Part shown: one piece after another, positions 49,030-59,588 of the stretch | Position numbering within the stretch: the first letter of the stretch is position 1 | How the letters are laid out: every line of letters begins with the position of its first letter | Origin: Pratylenchus scribneri | Taxonomy: Eukaryota; Nematoda; Chromadorea; Rhabditida; Pratylenchidae | Assembly (NCBI GenBank): GCA_030063045.1 | Contig: JAQSEB010000015.1 | Span: 1,178,001 to 1,242,000, forward strand | Length of the DNA: 64,000 nt | Direction of reading: 5' to 3' | Made by a program: the position numbers and the translations under genes | Notes under the pieces: model-generated | The model's input: the letters and a program-made list of their open reading frames with translations, nothing else | The model's database searches: none | What the model was told of the DNA's origin: nothing

Positions 49030-52000
49030 ATGGCTTCCCGCCGTCGTTCCACCGGCTTTTCTCCCCCTTCTTCTCCTCCCCTTATTAAACGTTCCCGCTT
49101 TGAAAAGACGGACCCCTCTTTGGATGAATTTATTGAAGTTATCGAGAGTGGAAATAGAAAATTTGCTGGCCATCCAATTCATAAAAGCCGAAATACCTAT
49201 AGAATTAAAAAATTACCTGCCCATTCTGAACCGGAAGCCTTAATCGGGGGACTCTTTATTGATGCAACCGCTCGAGCAATAATTGACGCAAAGAAATATG
49301 ACATTCACGCGGACACAGCCAGCTACATGATCTTCTCGGAAAATCTCGAAGAAGGGCGACCAATCTTTGTTCCTGTTCGCCCCTTGAATGAACATATTGC
49401 CGATTACATATACACTACATTGATGAAAGTCGAACAAAGTCGTTCTCCTCTTGGCCTCTCTCTATTTGATGCAGATTTTGATATCGAAGTCACCCTATAC
49501 CAGAAAAATGGATTGGCGAAGAAACAAAAGAAAATATATGGCGGCGCTCCTCCTTCACGTAAAACTCTGAAAATTCAAGGTGAAACTCTTCGTAAACTTG
49601 GCGGCGTGACTCATCATATAGCTAAAAGAGAAAGATTTGAAGTACCGAATCAAAGAGGGAACAGATGTCTATTTTATGCTCTTCACGTGGCTTTGAAAAA
49701 TCAAATTGGCGGTATGACATGGAAACAATGGGAACGTTATCTAAATGGAGTTGATAGAGGGCAACCGATTCATAAGGACGTGGAAAATTTAATGAGAACA
49801 CTCAATATACCGCTAAATGAGAAAAAATATGATGCAAAGAAATGGGTGCCAACCGTTGTAGACTATTGGAATGATGTACTTCATAAGGATCAATATAGGA
49901 TTAAAGTTTGGTTCTTTCCCTCTCGAGGACTCTTTCAACCTATGAAACAACCCGAATACAAATATGGTGCCCGAGACTACAATATTGAGCTTATTATTTA
50001 TTGGGATGGTGCTCATTTTACCGCGGTCCGCAGTTCTGGCTCTCTTTTTGGTAAACGCTATTGCCTTGAATGTGAAAGTTGTTATGAAGATGACGTAACG
50101 CATAGAGCCAGATGTAAAAAGAAATGTCTCAATTGTGGACGAGTGGGGGCCAAATATCCATGTCAACCTGAACCCGGAGTGGAAATTGAGTGCCAAAATT
50201 GTGGGAAAACTTTTGTTTCGATGGAATGCTATGCTCAACATATCAAAAAGTCTCATAAAAATGGAATAATATTTTGTGATCGCTCAAAAAAATGCGGTAC
50301 GTGTGGGATCATTTGGGATATCATAACTTATAAAGAAAATGGTTGGCTCCCTCACAAATGTGGCGAAACTTATTGTAAAAGATGCAACGACCTTCATGAA
50401 ACGAACAACAAAAGATGCTGCTACATTCAACCAATAGAAGTTAAGACTAAGAAACCTGCCCGAATTATAGCCTTTGACATTGAGACATATGAAGAAACCG
50501 TAGACATTCCCCCCAAAAAGCCAAATGATCTTCCAAAAACTCAAAAGAAGCTTGTCCCAAACTTTATTGCTGCTCGAGTAGCCTGTAATGAATGCTTCAA
50601 TAATGGCGAATGGAAACTATCAAAAATGAGTACTCCTTGTAGTGTGTGTGGCCCAGTTCGAACTATCACATTTGGCACTCATCCCTATGAAAAGACATAT
50701 CAAGATAAGGCAGTTGTATGTGATGATCCCGAAAATCCTCCAATTACTCAATTTACACAATGGCTACTCAATGAACTTCCTCAAAAATATGACTCATATA
50801 TCTTCAGTCAAAATGGCGGCCGATTTGATAAGCATTTTGTCATCGTCGAACTCTACAAACAAGGCTTGGGTCCGAATCTAATTCGACGAGGCAATAAATT
50901 AATCACCATGGACCTTGAGAAAGACAACAAACATAAACTCAAATTCAGAGACTCATTAAATCTTCTGAATATGCGCCTTGAACTACTTCCATCTGCTTTT
51001 GAACTTGACGTTGCCGACAAAGGAGTATTCCCCCATAAATTGAACCGACCAGAAAACTTTGGCAAAAGAATAATTCCCACAATAGATGATTATATGGCAA
51101 AAGGCTGGAGCACGGAAAAATATTTGAAATTTAAGAATCCATTTGATGAGTCCAATCCGTTTTATCTAAATGAGGAGCTACCTGCATATTGTATCAATGA
51201 CGTGGAAATTCTTATGGGCGCCTTGCATGCTTTTCATCAATTATTTATGGATATCTCAAAAAGGAATAAAGCGAACGAAGATGGAGATGCCGACCGAGCT
51301 GGCCATATTAAGGAACCACATGACGGGCTCGACCCACTAACAACAGCATCTACAATTGCTCGCGCTTGCGTTAATTTATTCAAGGCCAATCATCTGCCTA
51401 CACACCATTTGGCCCTGGTTCCAGAAAGAGGCTACGATAAATATGATAATCAGTCGGATACGGCCTATCGATATTTGAGATGGTTAGAAGAGGAAGTAGG
51501 AGTTCCTATTCAGACGGCGTATACGGAAGGAGGCGAAAAACATTTTGGAGACAACAAACGAGTGGACGGCTATTATGAAAAGGAAAATGAGCAAGGCGAA
51601 ATTGAGCGAGTTATAATTGAGGTCAATGGATGCCCGTATCACGGTTGTGCCAAATGCTTTCCCAATGATCATGAACTTATCCCGAAAATAGGAAAGACGC
51701 CGGCTCAACTCAGGAAACAGGACGAAATACGAAATGCTTATTTGAGGAAATGTGCCGACCGGCTGGATATCATATGGACGTGCGAAATCGACAAAATGCT
51801 AGCGAAAGATCCGGAAATGGAGAAGAGATTTAAAGAATACAAGGACCGTTCGCCATTGGATCCCAGAGATGCATTTTTCGGTGGACGAACTGGACCGCTA
51901 TCTTTATTTTATGAGCCGGGAGAAAATGAGAAAATTAGCTACTACGACTTTACTTCACTCTATCCCTATGTCAATTATATGCTCGAGGAATGGATGATGG

Positions 52001-53343
52001 GCTATCCAGCTGGTCATCCCGAGGTATACATCAAAAATGAAACAGTTAATTGGACATGTGCCGCCGATAATCCCTATAAGATTGCCTTGCTCAAATGTTT
52101 CGTCGTTCCCCCAAGGCAAATCGACATCCCTATTCTTCCAATGAAATTGAGTAAAGATGGAGATGAGCGTCTGCTATTTCCGCTTTGCTCAAAATGTGCT
52201 CAAAATCATAAAAATGGAGGCTTTTACGAACACTATCAATGCACTCATTCAGACAACGAGAGAGGATGGACGGGTACATTTACTTCGGTTGAGTTGGATG
52301 CGGCGCTAAATGAGGGATATCAAGTAACAGAGCTGGTCAGAGTTTATGAGTACGAGGAAGGTGATCGAGAGTTGTTTAGAGGATACATGAAGGAATTTCT
52401 TGGTCTGAAAATACACGCTTCCGGTTTCGACAAAAGTATTGCTGGAAATTTCGATGCGGAGGAACAATTTCTTAGGGAATGTGAGGAGAGATTTGGGATA
52501 ATAATTGATCGAGCATTAATGAGGACAGATAAAGGGAAAAGAGCACTTGCAAAATTAATCGTCAATAATCTGTGGGGTCGTTTTGGAATGAAGAATTGGG
52601 GACTTGAAAAGACAGAAATTACAGACAATCCATCGAGAATTGGAGAATTGCTCAATGATCATAAATTTGAATTAGTACGTGTCGAAGAATTAATTGAGGG
52701 AACCGAAGAAAAACCTTCTACAATCATGATCATCTATACCACGAAAAAGGGATTGGCTGATGAAAATGATGCCTCCAATGTTATTATCAGCTTGTGGACC
52801 ACCTCTTGTGCTCGCCTACTCCTTCTTCGATCAATGCAAAAAGTTGTGCGCTCGCCTGGCTGTAAACTCCATTATGTCGACACGGACTCGCTCATTTTCT
52901 CCCATCCTAAAAATGCGTGTCCATTGGAGCTCGGCCCTCATATTGGAGACTTCACTGACGAATTGCCTGATCACGACATTTTGGAAGTAACTTTTGGAGG
53001 ACCGAAACAATATGGAATCAAATATAGGAAGAAAGGTCAACCGGATGCTCCATTTGAATATATGCGCAAAATTCGTGGTATTACTATGAATTATGATGTC
53101 GAGAGGAATCAATGATTTTCATATGAGAAATTCAAAGAATTTGTGCTCAAATATGCTCGTACTGGAACCATTGACTCAATAAATCTTCTTTATCCGAATG
53201 CCCTGAAAATACAGCTTAAGAAAGGAGCGACCGATGGACCGATAATATCAACAAAGCTACAAAAGAAATATAAACCAGTTGTGAGTAAAGGGATAATAAA
53301 GAAAGGAGACTTTAAAATTTATAATTATGGAGAAAACTTTTAA
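49030..53343 (+). pseudogene. polB: Protein-primed DNA polymerase B with OTU-like N-terminus; in-frame TGA near the end
   Basis: Replicates the element using a protein primer. An OTU-like thiol-protease region comes first (NRCLFYAL with Cys213; WDGAHF with His329), then Cys-rich zinc-like clusters (345-465). The 3'-5' exonuclease motifs follow: FDIETYE ~482-488 (Asp483/Glu485), SQNGGRFDKHF ~593-603 and YCINDVEIL ~720-728. A conserved VNGCPYHGCAKCFP lies at ~865. Polymerase motifs are YYDFTSLYPYVN ~971-982, KLIVNNLWGRFG ~1175 and YVDTDS ~1282-1287. The frame stops at a TGA (53113-53115) after 1361 codons, but stays open without a break to 53341-53343, adding ~75 codons in the same register. 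All catalytic motifs precede the stop, so a slightly shortened but active enzyme is possible. A point nonsense change, recoding or sequencing error are the alternatives. Confidence 0.9.
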
Positions 53344-53960
53344 TCCAATCCTTCATATATTTTCATTTGTTCTCAAAATATTTTGTTCGAGGGCTGACTT
53401 TTAAATCAATTATTTCAAAGTTTAGTGCGGTTTATGTAGCCATAATTTTTACCATAATTTTATCGAGGTATCCGAAAGGGCTCGATTGATTATGGTTTAT
53501 CGAGGTATCCGAAAGGGCTCGAGTGATTATGTCTTCAAAACCGCAATTTACTCAAAGGAATGATTGGTTCAAAAGTTTACTTGAGAACTAAATGTTTACT
53601 CAATTTACTCATATTGTACCCCTCAATGACTCAATTTTGTTCGTTTTGTATATATTTTTTAATATTTATTCATTTTATGATTAATAAATATGTATTATTG
53701 AATATATTTGTATGATTAAAATTAGAGCATAAGGGTTAGGTTTCAGGAAATAGTACATAAGATTCATCTTCTTCATTATATATGCTCACTCAATTAATAA
53801 TTACGAGCTATGACTAAGAAAGGATTCAAATATTATTCATATTAGAATATGGGTTATGCATTAGGGTCCAGCATGTATCCCTAAGGATGACGGAGTAGTG
53901 AGACTTATGAAGTGCGTCTAATAATCTGGATGCATAAATCTGACGGATGGCATTAATATG
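53344..53960. other. Polymerase-integrase spacer with a 37-bp tandem repeat
   Basis: Bases 53461-53494 and 53498-53531 are direct repeats (TATCGAGGTATCCGAAAGGG and on). The rest is AT-rich with no gene. Confidence 0.6.
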
Positions 53961-53965
53961 GAGGA

Positions 53966-53972
53966 TATAAAG
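53966..53972 (+). promoter_or_regulatory. TATA box of the integrase gene
   Basis: TATAAAG, 50-55 bp upstream of the ATG at 54022. Confidence 0.5.
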
Positions 53973-54021
53973 GTTAAGACAAGAGAGAGAATCTAAAAAT
54001 CCAGACGCATTAATCTGCATA

Positions 54022-55104
54022 ATGGAAGAAAAATTGGCTGAAATCTATAATAATCCCTCAAATCCAGCTGGATTTACAGGAATTGAGTCACTCTTCAAAG
54101 AGGCTCATAAAAAATATCCCAATATTACTCGCAAAGACGTTGAACTTTTCCTTCAAGGCCATCGGACGTACACATTAACAAAGCCTCGACGTGTTCATTT
54201 TAAAAGAGTAAAGACTGTTCCCCTCGGCTATATGTCAGATCTACAAGCGGATTTGGCTGATATGCAAGCGTTGGCTGAACATAATGAAGGTAATCGATAT
54301 ATTCTCGTAGGCATTGATGTTCTCTCAAAAATGTTATTCGCCAAACCGATAAAGACAAAAAGAGCGGATGACGTAGTGGAAGCAATGGATCTGCTCATAA
54401 AAGATATGCCGCAAAAGCCATGGAGATTATACACAGATTTGGGTACAGAGTTCAAGAATCGCCAATTGAAAGAGTATTTGAACAAAGAAGACATTATGAA
54501 ATTGCAAGCCAGTTCGCCATTCCAAAAGGCCTCTCTAGCCGAAAGAGCCATCCGTACTCTAAAACAGAGACTCTATCGATATTTTGCTCATTATCAGACA
54601 AAGCAATGGATTGGAGTTCTTCCGAAAATTGTCAATGCCATAAATCATTCAAAGAGTCGAGCCACTGGAATGAGACCGGTCGATGTTACTCCGGATAATG
54701 CTCAACACGTATGGAACAAACAATATGCGGACCAATTTACTCATAATAAACTCAAACCAAAATTCAAGAAGGGCGACTTTGTACGAATGAGTCTGGACAA
54801 GGGTAAATTCGAGAAAGGCTACCTAACCAATTGGGGCGACGAAATATTGGAAATTGAAGCTGTTAAGAATAAAACAGTACCGCGATACAAAATAAAGGAT
54901 GCAAAGGGTGAAGAGTTCAAAGGTCATTTCTACGGTCCCGAATTGAGCAAAGTGAGAAAAGATGAGCAAACGGAATATCGAATTGAGAAAATTTTGAGAA
55001 CAAGAAGAAGAAAAGATGGAGCCAAAGAACATTTGATTAAATTTATCGATTACCCCGAGCCCGAATGGATACATGAAAATGATTTAATTGATCTGAATAA
55101 ATAA
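54022..55104 (+). CDS. int: Polinton integrase, DDE catalytic core plus chromodomain
   Basis: A 360-residue integrase of the retroviral/Ty3 type, which inserts the element into host DNA. The catalytic triad is visible as Asp77 (or Asp80) in LQADLADMQ, Asp139 in LYTDLGTEFKN, and Glu174 in SLAERAIRTLKQR, a spacing of 35. A basic DNA-binding region and an SH3-like stretch (KGDFVRMSLDKGKFEKGY) follow at ~255-275. The C-terminus (~313-355: EYRIEKILRTRRR, LIKFIDYPEPEWIHENDL) is a chromodomain, which could steer insertion to marked chromatin. The N-terminal zinc-binding HHCC domain is not evident. The frame is intact and its own TATA box lies just upstream. Confidence 0.93.
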   Translation: MEEKLAEIYNNPSNPAGFTGIESLFKEAHKKYPNITRKDVELFLQGHRTYTLTKPRRVHFKRVKTVPLGYMSDLQADLADMQALAEHNEGNRYILVGIDVLSKMLFAKPIKTKRADDVVEAMDLLIKDMPQKPWRLYTDLGTEFKNRQLKEYLNKEDIMKLQASSPFQKASLAERAIRTLKQRLYRYFAHYQTKQWIGVLPKIVNAINHSKSRATGMRPVDVTPDNAQHVWNKQYADQFTHNKLKPKFKKGDFVRMSLDKGKFEKGYLTNWGDEILEIEAVKNKTVPRYKIKDAKGEEFKGHFYGPELSKVRKDEQTEYRIEKILRTRRRKDGAKEHLIKFIDYPEPEWIHENDLIDLNK

Positions 55105-55270
55105 TATGTATTGCTCTATTTATGTCATTATTCAATTTATTATTACCCCTAAACCCCTAAATCACATGCTTGCCCCTAAAAACCTAATTCCCCTATTTTA
55201 TGGTCTATGGGTTATGTATTAGGGCTATGGGCTCGCATGTATATTAGGGGCTTATGGGCTTGGGGCTTTA
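55105..55270. other. Spacer with CCCTAAA/TTAGGG-like words
   Basis: Short spacer between integrase and next gene with degenerate TTAGGG and CCCTAAA words (55147-55258). Similar words occur at 58544-58640 and 58690-58800, all just upstream of promoters. Confidence 0.5.
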
Positions 55271-55271
55271 G

Positions 55272-55278
55272 TATATAA
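55272..55278 (+). promoter_or_regulatory. TATA box of the 519-residue protein gene
   Basis: TATATAA. Transcription ~30 bp downstream would start after the ATG at 55283, which favours 55328 as the translation start. Confidence 0.55.
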
Positions 55279-55327
55279 GGAAATGAACGGAGTGAATTTC
55301 CTTATTAATCTGTACTCATTTAAAAAA

Positions 55328-56887
55328 ATGTCTAATACAGTCATTGTTCATTTGCCGAGTAATTCATTGGATTATCCTGATAATAAATCGAATCATTATA
55401 GAGTCCATCTGGGTCGTACGCTCAAATTCCCCGGCGATTGGGTTTGCGGTCTACATAGTATAATTTTTCCTTTTTCGTGGCCTACAACGATTGGTACTTT
55501 GGATGATCAATATATTGGTATACATTATGATGATGATAGAATGATTGAGATTCCAGTGGCCAAGGCATCTCATACAAAAATTGAGGATTTGAGGAATTCG
55601 CTTAACAAAAGACTTGCCGACTATGCCGAAGAAATTAGCAAGACATTAATAAGAAAGAGAAGAGCAATCAATAATCTTACATCGCCTCCGGCTGCTGCTC
55701 CTAAAAGAACACTCCCATCTCCTCCGAGGATCAATTCTACGTTTACGACTCCGGCGGATAGTTCTAAGCCATCGGAATCTCCGATTCCGACGGTTAGTTC
55801 CGAATCTACGATTCCGGAGGATAGCTCAAAATCTTCGGATAGTTCTGAACCCTCGGAATCTGTGATTCCGACGGTTAGTTCCGTGCCTATGGATAATTCT
55901 ACGACTCCGGCTCCAGCTCAAAAATTATCTGAACCTCAAGCTCAAAAGTTAACTCAACCAGAACCGCCGACGTCTCAAAAAAAGTCTGGCGCTGGTTTTA
56001 TCGATGTACTGGTTGGGCCTCCCCGAGACAAATCGAGAGGATCAAAGATGAAGGAGATGATGTTTGGTCCTAGATCTGAACCCACGAAATCTACGATTTC
56101 GGCGGATAGTTCCGATTCTCTTCCTCCTCAATCGACTACCGTAACCCATCCGAATACGATAACTCCATCTACAGCTAAGAATGAAGAGCCTCCAAGGAAA
56201 AAGATGAAGCTTGAAAATATTCTCGATACTAGTCTCGATATGCTCAATATAATTATACCAAAGAGTCGAGTTGAACCGCCAAAGTTTACAACTCCGGCTC
56301 CGCCACCGCCTCCTCCTCCTCCACCATCTACTCCAACTATCCCAGTATCATCAACTTCGGCCCTGTCTCCTATTCCGCCTTCCTTCATTCTACCGACAGA
56401 TGCCCCAATGCCTATCGATGAACTTAAGGACATGTTAGACTCTGTGGAATTTCAATATGATATGCATAAGGATCGATTCAAAGTAGTTTTCACACACGAA
56501 AAGATTACTCATTTAAGTTTATCCACTCAATTAGCCTATGTTCTAGGATTCGAGAACCCTTCAATGATACAAAATAATGATGTGGCCAAATACAAGACTG
56601 ATTTACGAGGAGGCTTCTCTTCATTCGGCGTCTATGTAAAAGGATTAACCGGAAATGTCATTGTAGGGAATTCGCTGGCCTCATTACTTCGTATTGTCAA
56701 TGTCAATGGAGCCGAACCAGGAGAATATGTGGAAAAGATTTATGACTCGCCTCTCTTTGTCAATGTATTGCCGAAAGAAGTGAGCGAGATTGAAGTTAGA
56801 ATTGATACATTAGATGGAAAACCTGTTCCCTTTCAATATGGCAATGTCATTATTGTACTCATTTTTAAAAAAGTAATAAATTTTTAA
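55328..56887 (+). CDS. Polinton conserved structural-type protein (519 residues)
   Basis: The N-terminal ~100 residues (VIVHLPSNSLDYPDNKSNHY, then LGRTLKFPGDWVCGLHSIIFPFSW) match a protein repeatedly found in metazoan Mavericks, as recalled. Its function is not settled; a virion role is usually assumed. A long Ser/Thr/Pro-rich, presumably disordered region follows (~130-350) with repeated SSESTIP/SSEPSES words and a run of ten prolines. The last ~160 residues are again folded-looking (VVFTHEKITHLSLSTQLAYVLG, LTGNVIVGNSLASLLRIV). An in-frame ATG at 55283 would add 15 residues, but the TATA position argues against it. The frame is intact. Confidence 0.75.
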   Translation: MSNTVIVHLPSNSLDYPDNKSNHYRVHLGRTLKFPGDWVCGLHSIIFPFSWPTTIGTLDDQYIGIHYDDDRMIEIPVAKASHTKIEDLRNSLNKRLADYAEEISKTLIRKRRAINNLTSPPAAAPKRTLPSPPRINSTFTTPADSSKPSESPIPTVSSESTIPEDSSKSSDSSEPSESVIPTVSSVPMDNSTTPAPAQKLSEPQAQKLTQPEPPTSQKKSGAGFIDVLVGPPRDKSRGSKMKEMMFGPRSEPTKSTISADSSDSLPPQSTTVTHPNTITPSTAKNEEPPRKKMKLENILDTSLDMLNIIIPKSRVEPPKFTTPAPPPPPPPPPSTPTIPVSSTSALSPIPPSFILPTDAPMPIDELKDMLDSVEFQYDMHKDRFKVVFTHEKITHLSLSTQLAYVLGFENPSMIQNNDVAKYKTDLRGGFSSFGVYVKGLTGNVIVGNSLASLLRIVNVNGAEPGEYVEKIYDSPLFVNVLPKEVSEIEVRIDTLDGKPVPFQYGNVIIVLIFKKVINF

Positions 56888-57559
56888 TGTAATTCTTTCA
56901 AATAAAACATTCATTTACTCATATTTATATTAATATAATCGACAATATTATCCTTTCATACGTATACATCTATATTATAGCACATAGAACCTAAATCACA
57001 TACGGAATCTAATACTAAAACTCTAATCATGCATCTATATGTATGTATATCTATGTTACATGTCTCTTATATTTACATTCATGACCCTAAATTTACGTAC
57101 ACGTATCCTCAAAAAATGTATGCCTCCTCCTAAAAATATCTATGCGCCCTCTCGAAATATGCGTGCGCACCCCAAAAATATGCGTGTATATGCTCATTTT
57201 TATGCAAAAAATCCTTAGCAATGCACTAAATTTTCGATGCTTGTCCTTAGCGTTGTACTCATTTTACGATGCCTGTTCTTAGCGAGACCTGTTTTCTCCT
57301 TAAATTCGCCATTTTTGAGTCTTAGCGATGCTAACATCGGAAGATGCGCGCATCTCACAATGTTAGCATCGGTAGATGCACGCAGCGAAAAAAGAAAAAT
57401 GCATGTTTTAAAACAAAAATTTGCAAGTTTTTTCGCTTAGCGAGACTTATTTTCTCCTTAAATTGACTAGTTTTGATTCTTAACGATTTCGTAAAATGTC
57501 CTTAACGAGGACATTTTTTATATGAAAAAGTCATAGCTTATGACGCGCTATGAAAAAAC
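56888..57559. other. Spacer with repeated CTTAGCGA words and an inverted repeat
   Basis: CTTAGCG or CTTAACGA words recur at least seven times between 57212 and 57505, spaced 30-70 bp. Two exact 10-bp inverted arms (GATGCTAACA, 57327-57336; TGTTAGCATC, 57361-57370) lie inside this cluster. No gene was seen on either strand. A regulatory or replication role is only a guess. Confidence 0.5.
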
Positions 57560-57724
57560 ATGTCATCGCTAAATACGAGATCTATTAAACAATTAACCAA
57601 TAAAATTAGAGAACCTGGCTCCATAGAAAAATTAATCAAAAAAATAAAAGATCTCAAAACCGAGCAATATTTGTTGATCATCATGGAGATACTTCATTCA
57701 TTTTCTCTCTTTTCATTTATTTAA
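57560..57724 (+). CDS. Small protein related to the 117-residue protein downstream (54 residues)
   Basis: An ATG at 57560 opens a 54-residue frame. Its middle (IKQLTNKIREPGSIEKLIKK) resembles LKQLNKMKSEKSLRQLLKKA of the protein at 59589. It ends in a hydrophobic helix-like segment (QYLLIIMEILHSFSLFSFI). It overlaps the last codon of the protease gene on the opposite strand. It may be a truncated paralogue of the downstream gene or a separate membrane-active peptide. Confidence 0.5.
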   Translation: MSSLNTRSIKQLTNKIREPGSIEKLIKKIKDLKTEQYLLIIMEILHSFSLFSFI

Positions 57725-58143
57725 TTTAATAATTTTTGGACAAATGTGTGAACAAATAAATCTGGATTTGAAATTGAGTCTAATAATTTACAATATTGTT
57801 CTAATGAATAGCCTAGGGAAATGTAATAAATAAACGTAATACAATGATGAGCACAGGTATCAGATTCGAGAGACTGATAGGCTTTTACATTTCTTTTTAC
57901 ATTAATATTGAGTGGACAGGAATTTCCATAACTATCGAAATATAATGTTAAATTATTCCTCAAAAAATAAAAGGCCATCCAATGACTTCCGCTCTCATTT
58001 GACGTGTCCAAATTGACGACATAGGACGAAGGGAATGTTGACGGCTCATTTAGATGATCAATAGGCAAACATTTCTTAAACGATCGTCTGGTCATTGGAT
58101 TTGATTGGAGAATGTTTGATATTTGCAGTGTGTCCATTCTCAA
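57721..58143 (-). CDS. Adenain-like cysteine protease
   Basis: A 140-residue ULP1/adenain-fold protease, expected to mature capsid proteins. The catalytic residues line up with adenovirus protease spacing: His54 in GSHWMAFYF, Asp70 in LYFDSYG, Gln90 and Cys97 in SDTCAHHC. The Gln-to-Cys distance of seven matches adenain. The size is shorter than the ~200 residues of adenain but typical for Polintons. It lies on the strand opposite to most element genes, with its start inside the cytoplasmic-tail region of the upstream membrane-protein gene, so the two may share a transcript. Confidence 0.85.
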   Translation of the reverse strand: MRMDTLQISNILQSNPMTRRSFKKCLPIDHLNEPSTFPSSYVVNLDTSNESGSHWMAFYFLRNNLTLYFDSYGNSCPLNINVKRNVKAYQSLESDTCAHHCITFIYYISLGYSLEQYCKLLDSISNPDLFVHTFVQKLLN

Positions 58144-58477
58144 ATCGTTTCAGGCATCCAAAGGCTCGACAAGTAAAGAGTAGAGCTGAGACAATTGCAA
58201 CCAGATAAAAGAGGAATGCAATCAGACAATATGCATGTCCTTATACATTGTTATTTTCCGGAGTCTCCTCGCACAATGGAAGATCGGGAACAAATTGAGT
58301 ATTTGAGAAAATTATCCTAGGCGTTGAGATTGTCGTAGACTCAGTTGTCGTATTCGGTCTCACTGATTCGATTATTTTCTTATATTCCGAATATTCCCGA
58401 AGATTATATTTATACGTGTACGAGCTCTCTGTAGAGATTGACGATAGGAGAATAATTAACAATATAATTGAGTACAT
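58076..58477 (-). pseudogene. Small signal-anchor membrane protein interrupted by TAA
   Basis: The minus-strand ATG at 58477 opens a signal peptide (MYSIILLIILLSSIS) and a short Thr-rich ectodomain (~60 residues) that stops at TAA 58243-58241 after 78 codons. The same frame then runs open to 58076 and encodes a strong transmembrane segment (CLIAFLFYLVAIVSALLF) and a basic tail. The layout is that of a type I membrane protein split by one stop codon. A 61-nt GT-AG intron across the stop would destroy the membrane frame, so splicing does not explain it. The product could be secreted if the stop is real. The protein is too small to be a known fusogen, and I do not recognise it. Confidence 0.6.
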
Positions 58478-58501
58478 TTTGATAAATTATAGATTTTCAT
58501 G

Positions 58502-58511
58502 CTTATTTATA
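58502..58511 (-). promoter_or_regulatory. TATA box of the membrane-protein/protease unit
   Basis: TATAAATAAG on the minus strand, ~25-34 bp before the ATG at 58477. It leaves almost no leader. Confidence 0.5.
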
Positions 58512-58827
58512 CTCCAGATCCGGATTCACTCCGTTCATCCATAGCCCCTAGCCCTATTCCATAGACCCTAACCCCCCTAGTCCCTAATAGACATGCCGAC
58601 CCTAGCCCTATTACATAGCATATAGACCCTAATTAAAAAAAATAGATATCTACGAATATGATTTATTACTGTAATTTATGAGCCTATGATTTATGGGCTT
58701 AGGTTTTAGGGTAGCGAGGCGAAAGCTGACGCAAACCGGAGGAATCGGTGGTGAGATTTCTCCGACCAAGCATGGGATTCTATGGGTTAAAGGCTATGGA
58801 TTTTAAGGCTAAGGGTTATGGATTTTG

Positions 58828-58836
58828 TATATAAAA
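58828..58836 (+). promoter_or_regulatory. TATA box of the ATPase gene
   Basis: TATATAAAA, about 50 bp before the ATG at 58885. Confidence 0.55.
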
Positions 58837-58884
58837 GATCGTAATTGAGTCTTCTCATTACCCATAAATCATTAATCCATAAAA

Positions 58885-59535
58885 ATGGAACTGTCATCGT
58901 TTTCCGAAAATGAATTGAAATTTAAACTCCCTTTTGGCATGATTCTCTCCGGTCCCAGTTCGAGTGGAAAGAGTACATTTCTGCTCAAATTTATTGCCGA
59001 GGAATCTTCATTAATTGAGCCTCCACCCGAATCGATATTGTATTGTTTTGGAGAAATGAGCTCAATTGTGCCGATACTTCAAAAATCCGGCATAGCCGTT
59101 CATTCCGGTGTTCCCGATGAAGAAGTCATTCGACGACAACAAAAGCCGTGTTTACTCATTTTGGATGATTTATTACTCTCCATATCGGAATCATATTTGT
59201 CGACTCTATTTACCGCAAAATCTCATCATCAGAATTTCGCCATTATCTTTGTGACTCAAAATTTATTCGAGAAGAAAATCAAAGTGGCTAGACAGAATGC
59301 TCAATATTTGGTCCTTATGAGATCTCCAAATTCTGCCTTGGCTATACGAAATATCGGAGTTCAACTATTTCCTCGACGATTGGACTATTTTCTCGATGCC
59401 TACAAGCAAGCTACAAATGAGCCATATGGATATTTGCTAATCGATATGCATGCAGCCAGTGATCCTATATTTCGACTACGCACAAAAGTATTTAAGGACG
59501 ATGAACATGTCATATTTACTCCAAAAATTATATGA
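58885..59535 (+). CDS. A32/FtsK-like DNA-packaging ATPase
   Basis: A 216-residue ATPase of the poxvirus A32 / HerA-FtsK group, thought to drive genome packaging into the capsid. Walker A is GPSSSGKST (23-31), Walker B LLILDD (90-95), and the Polinton-typical HHQNFAIIFVTQNLF lies at ~114-128. The length is standard for Polinton ATPases. Intact, with its own TATA box. Two further genes follow within 60 bp, one overlapping, which suggests a shared transcript. Confidence 0.93.
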   Translation: MELSSFSENELKFKLPFGMILSGPSSSGKSTFLLKFIAEESSLIEPPPESILYCFGEMSSIVPILQKSGIAVHSGVPDEEVIRRQQKPCLLILDDLLLSISESYLSTLFTAKSHHQNFAIIFVTQNLFEKKIKVARQNAQYLVLMRSPNSALAIRNIGVQLFPRRLDYFLDAYKQATNEPYGYLLIDMHAASDPIFRLRTKVFKDDEHVIFTPKII

Positions 59536-59588
59536 TACTTTTGTAGTTCCATTTTGGCTTTGCCTTGTTACCCCAAAAATCATTTGAG

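Noticed and set aside
49813..53112. Minus-strand frames across the polymerase gene
   Set aside because: Shadows of a strong coding frame on the plus strand.
53090..53130. Intron removing the polymerase TGA
   Set aside because: The only nearby GT...AG pair spans about 30 nt, too short for a plausible intron.
58185..58246. Intron removing the TAA in the membrane-protein gene
   Set aside because: A 61-nt GT-AG pair exists, but splicing it shifts the frame, deletes the membrane segment and stops within about 12 codons.
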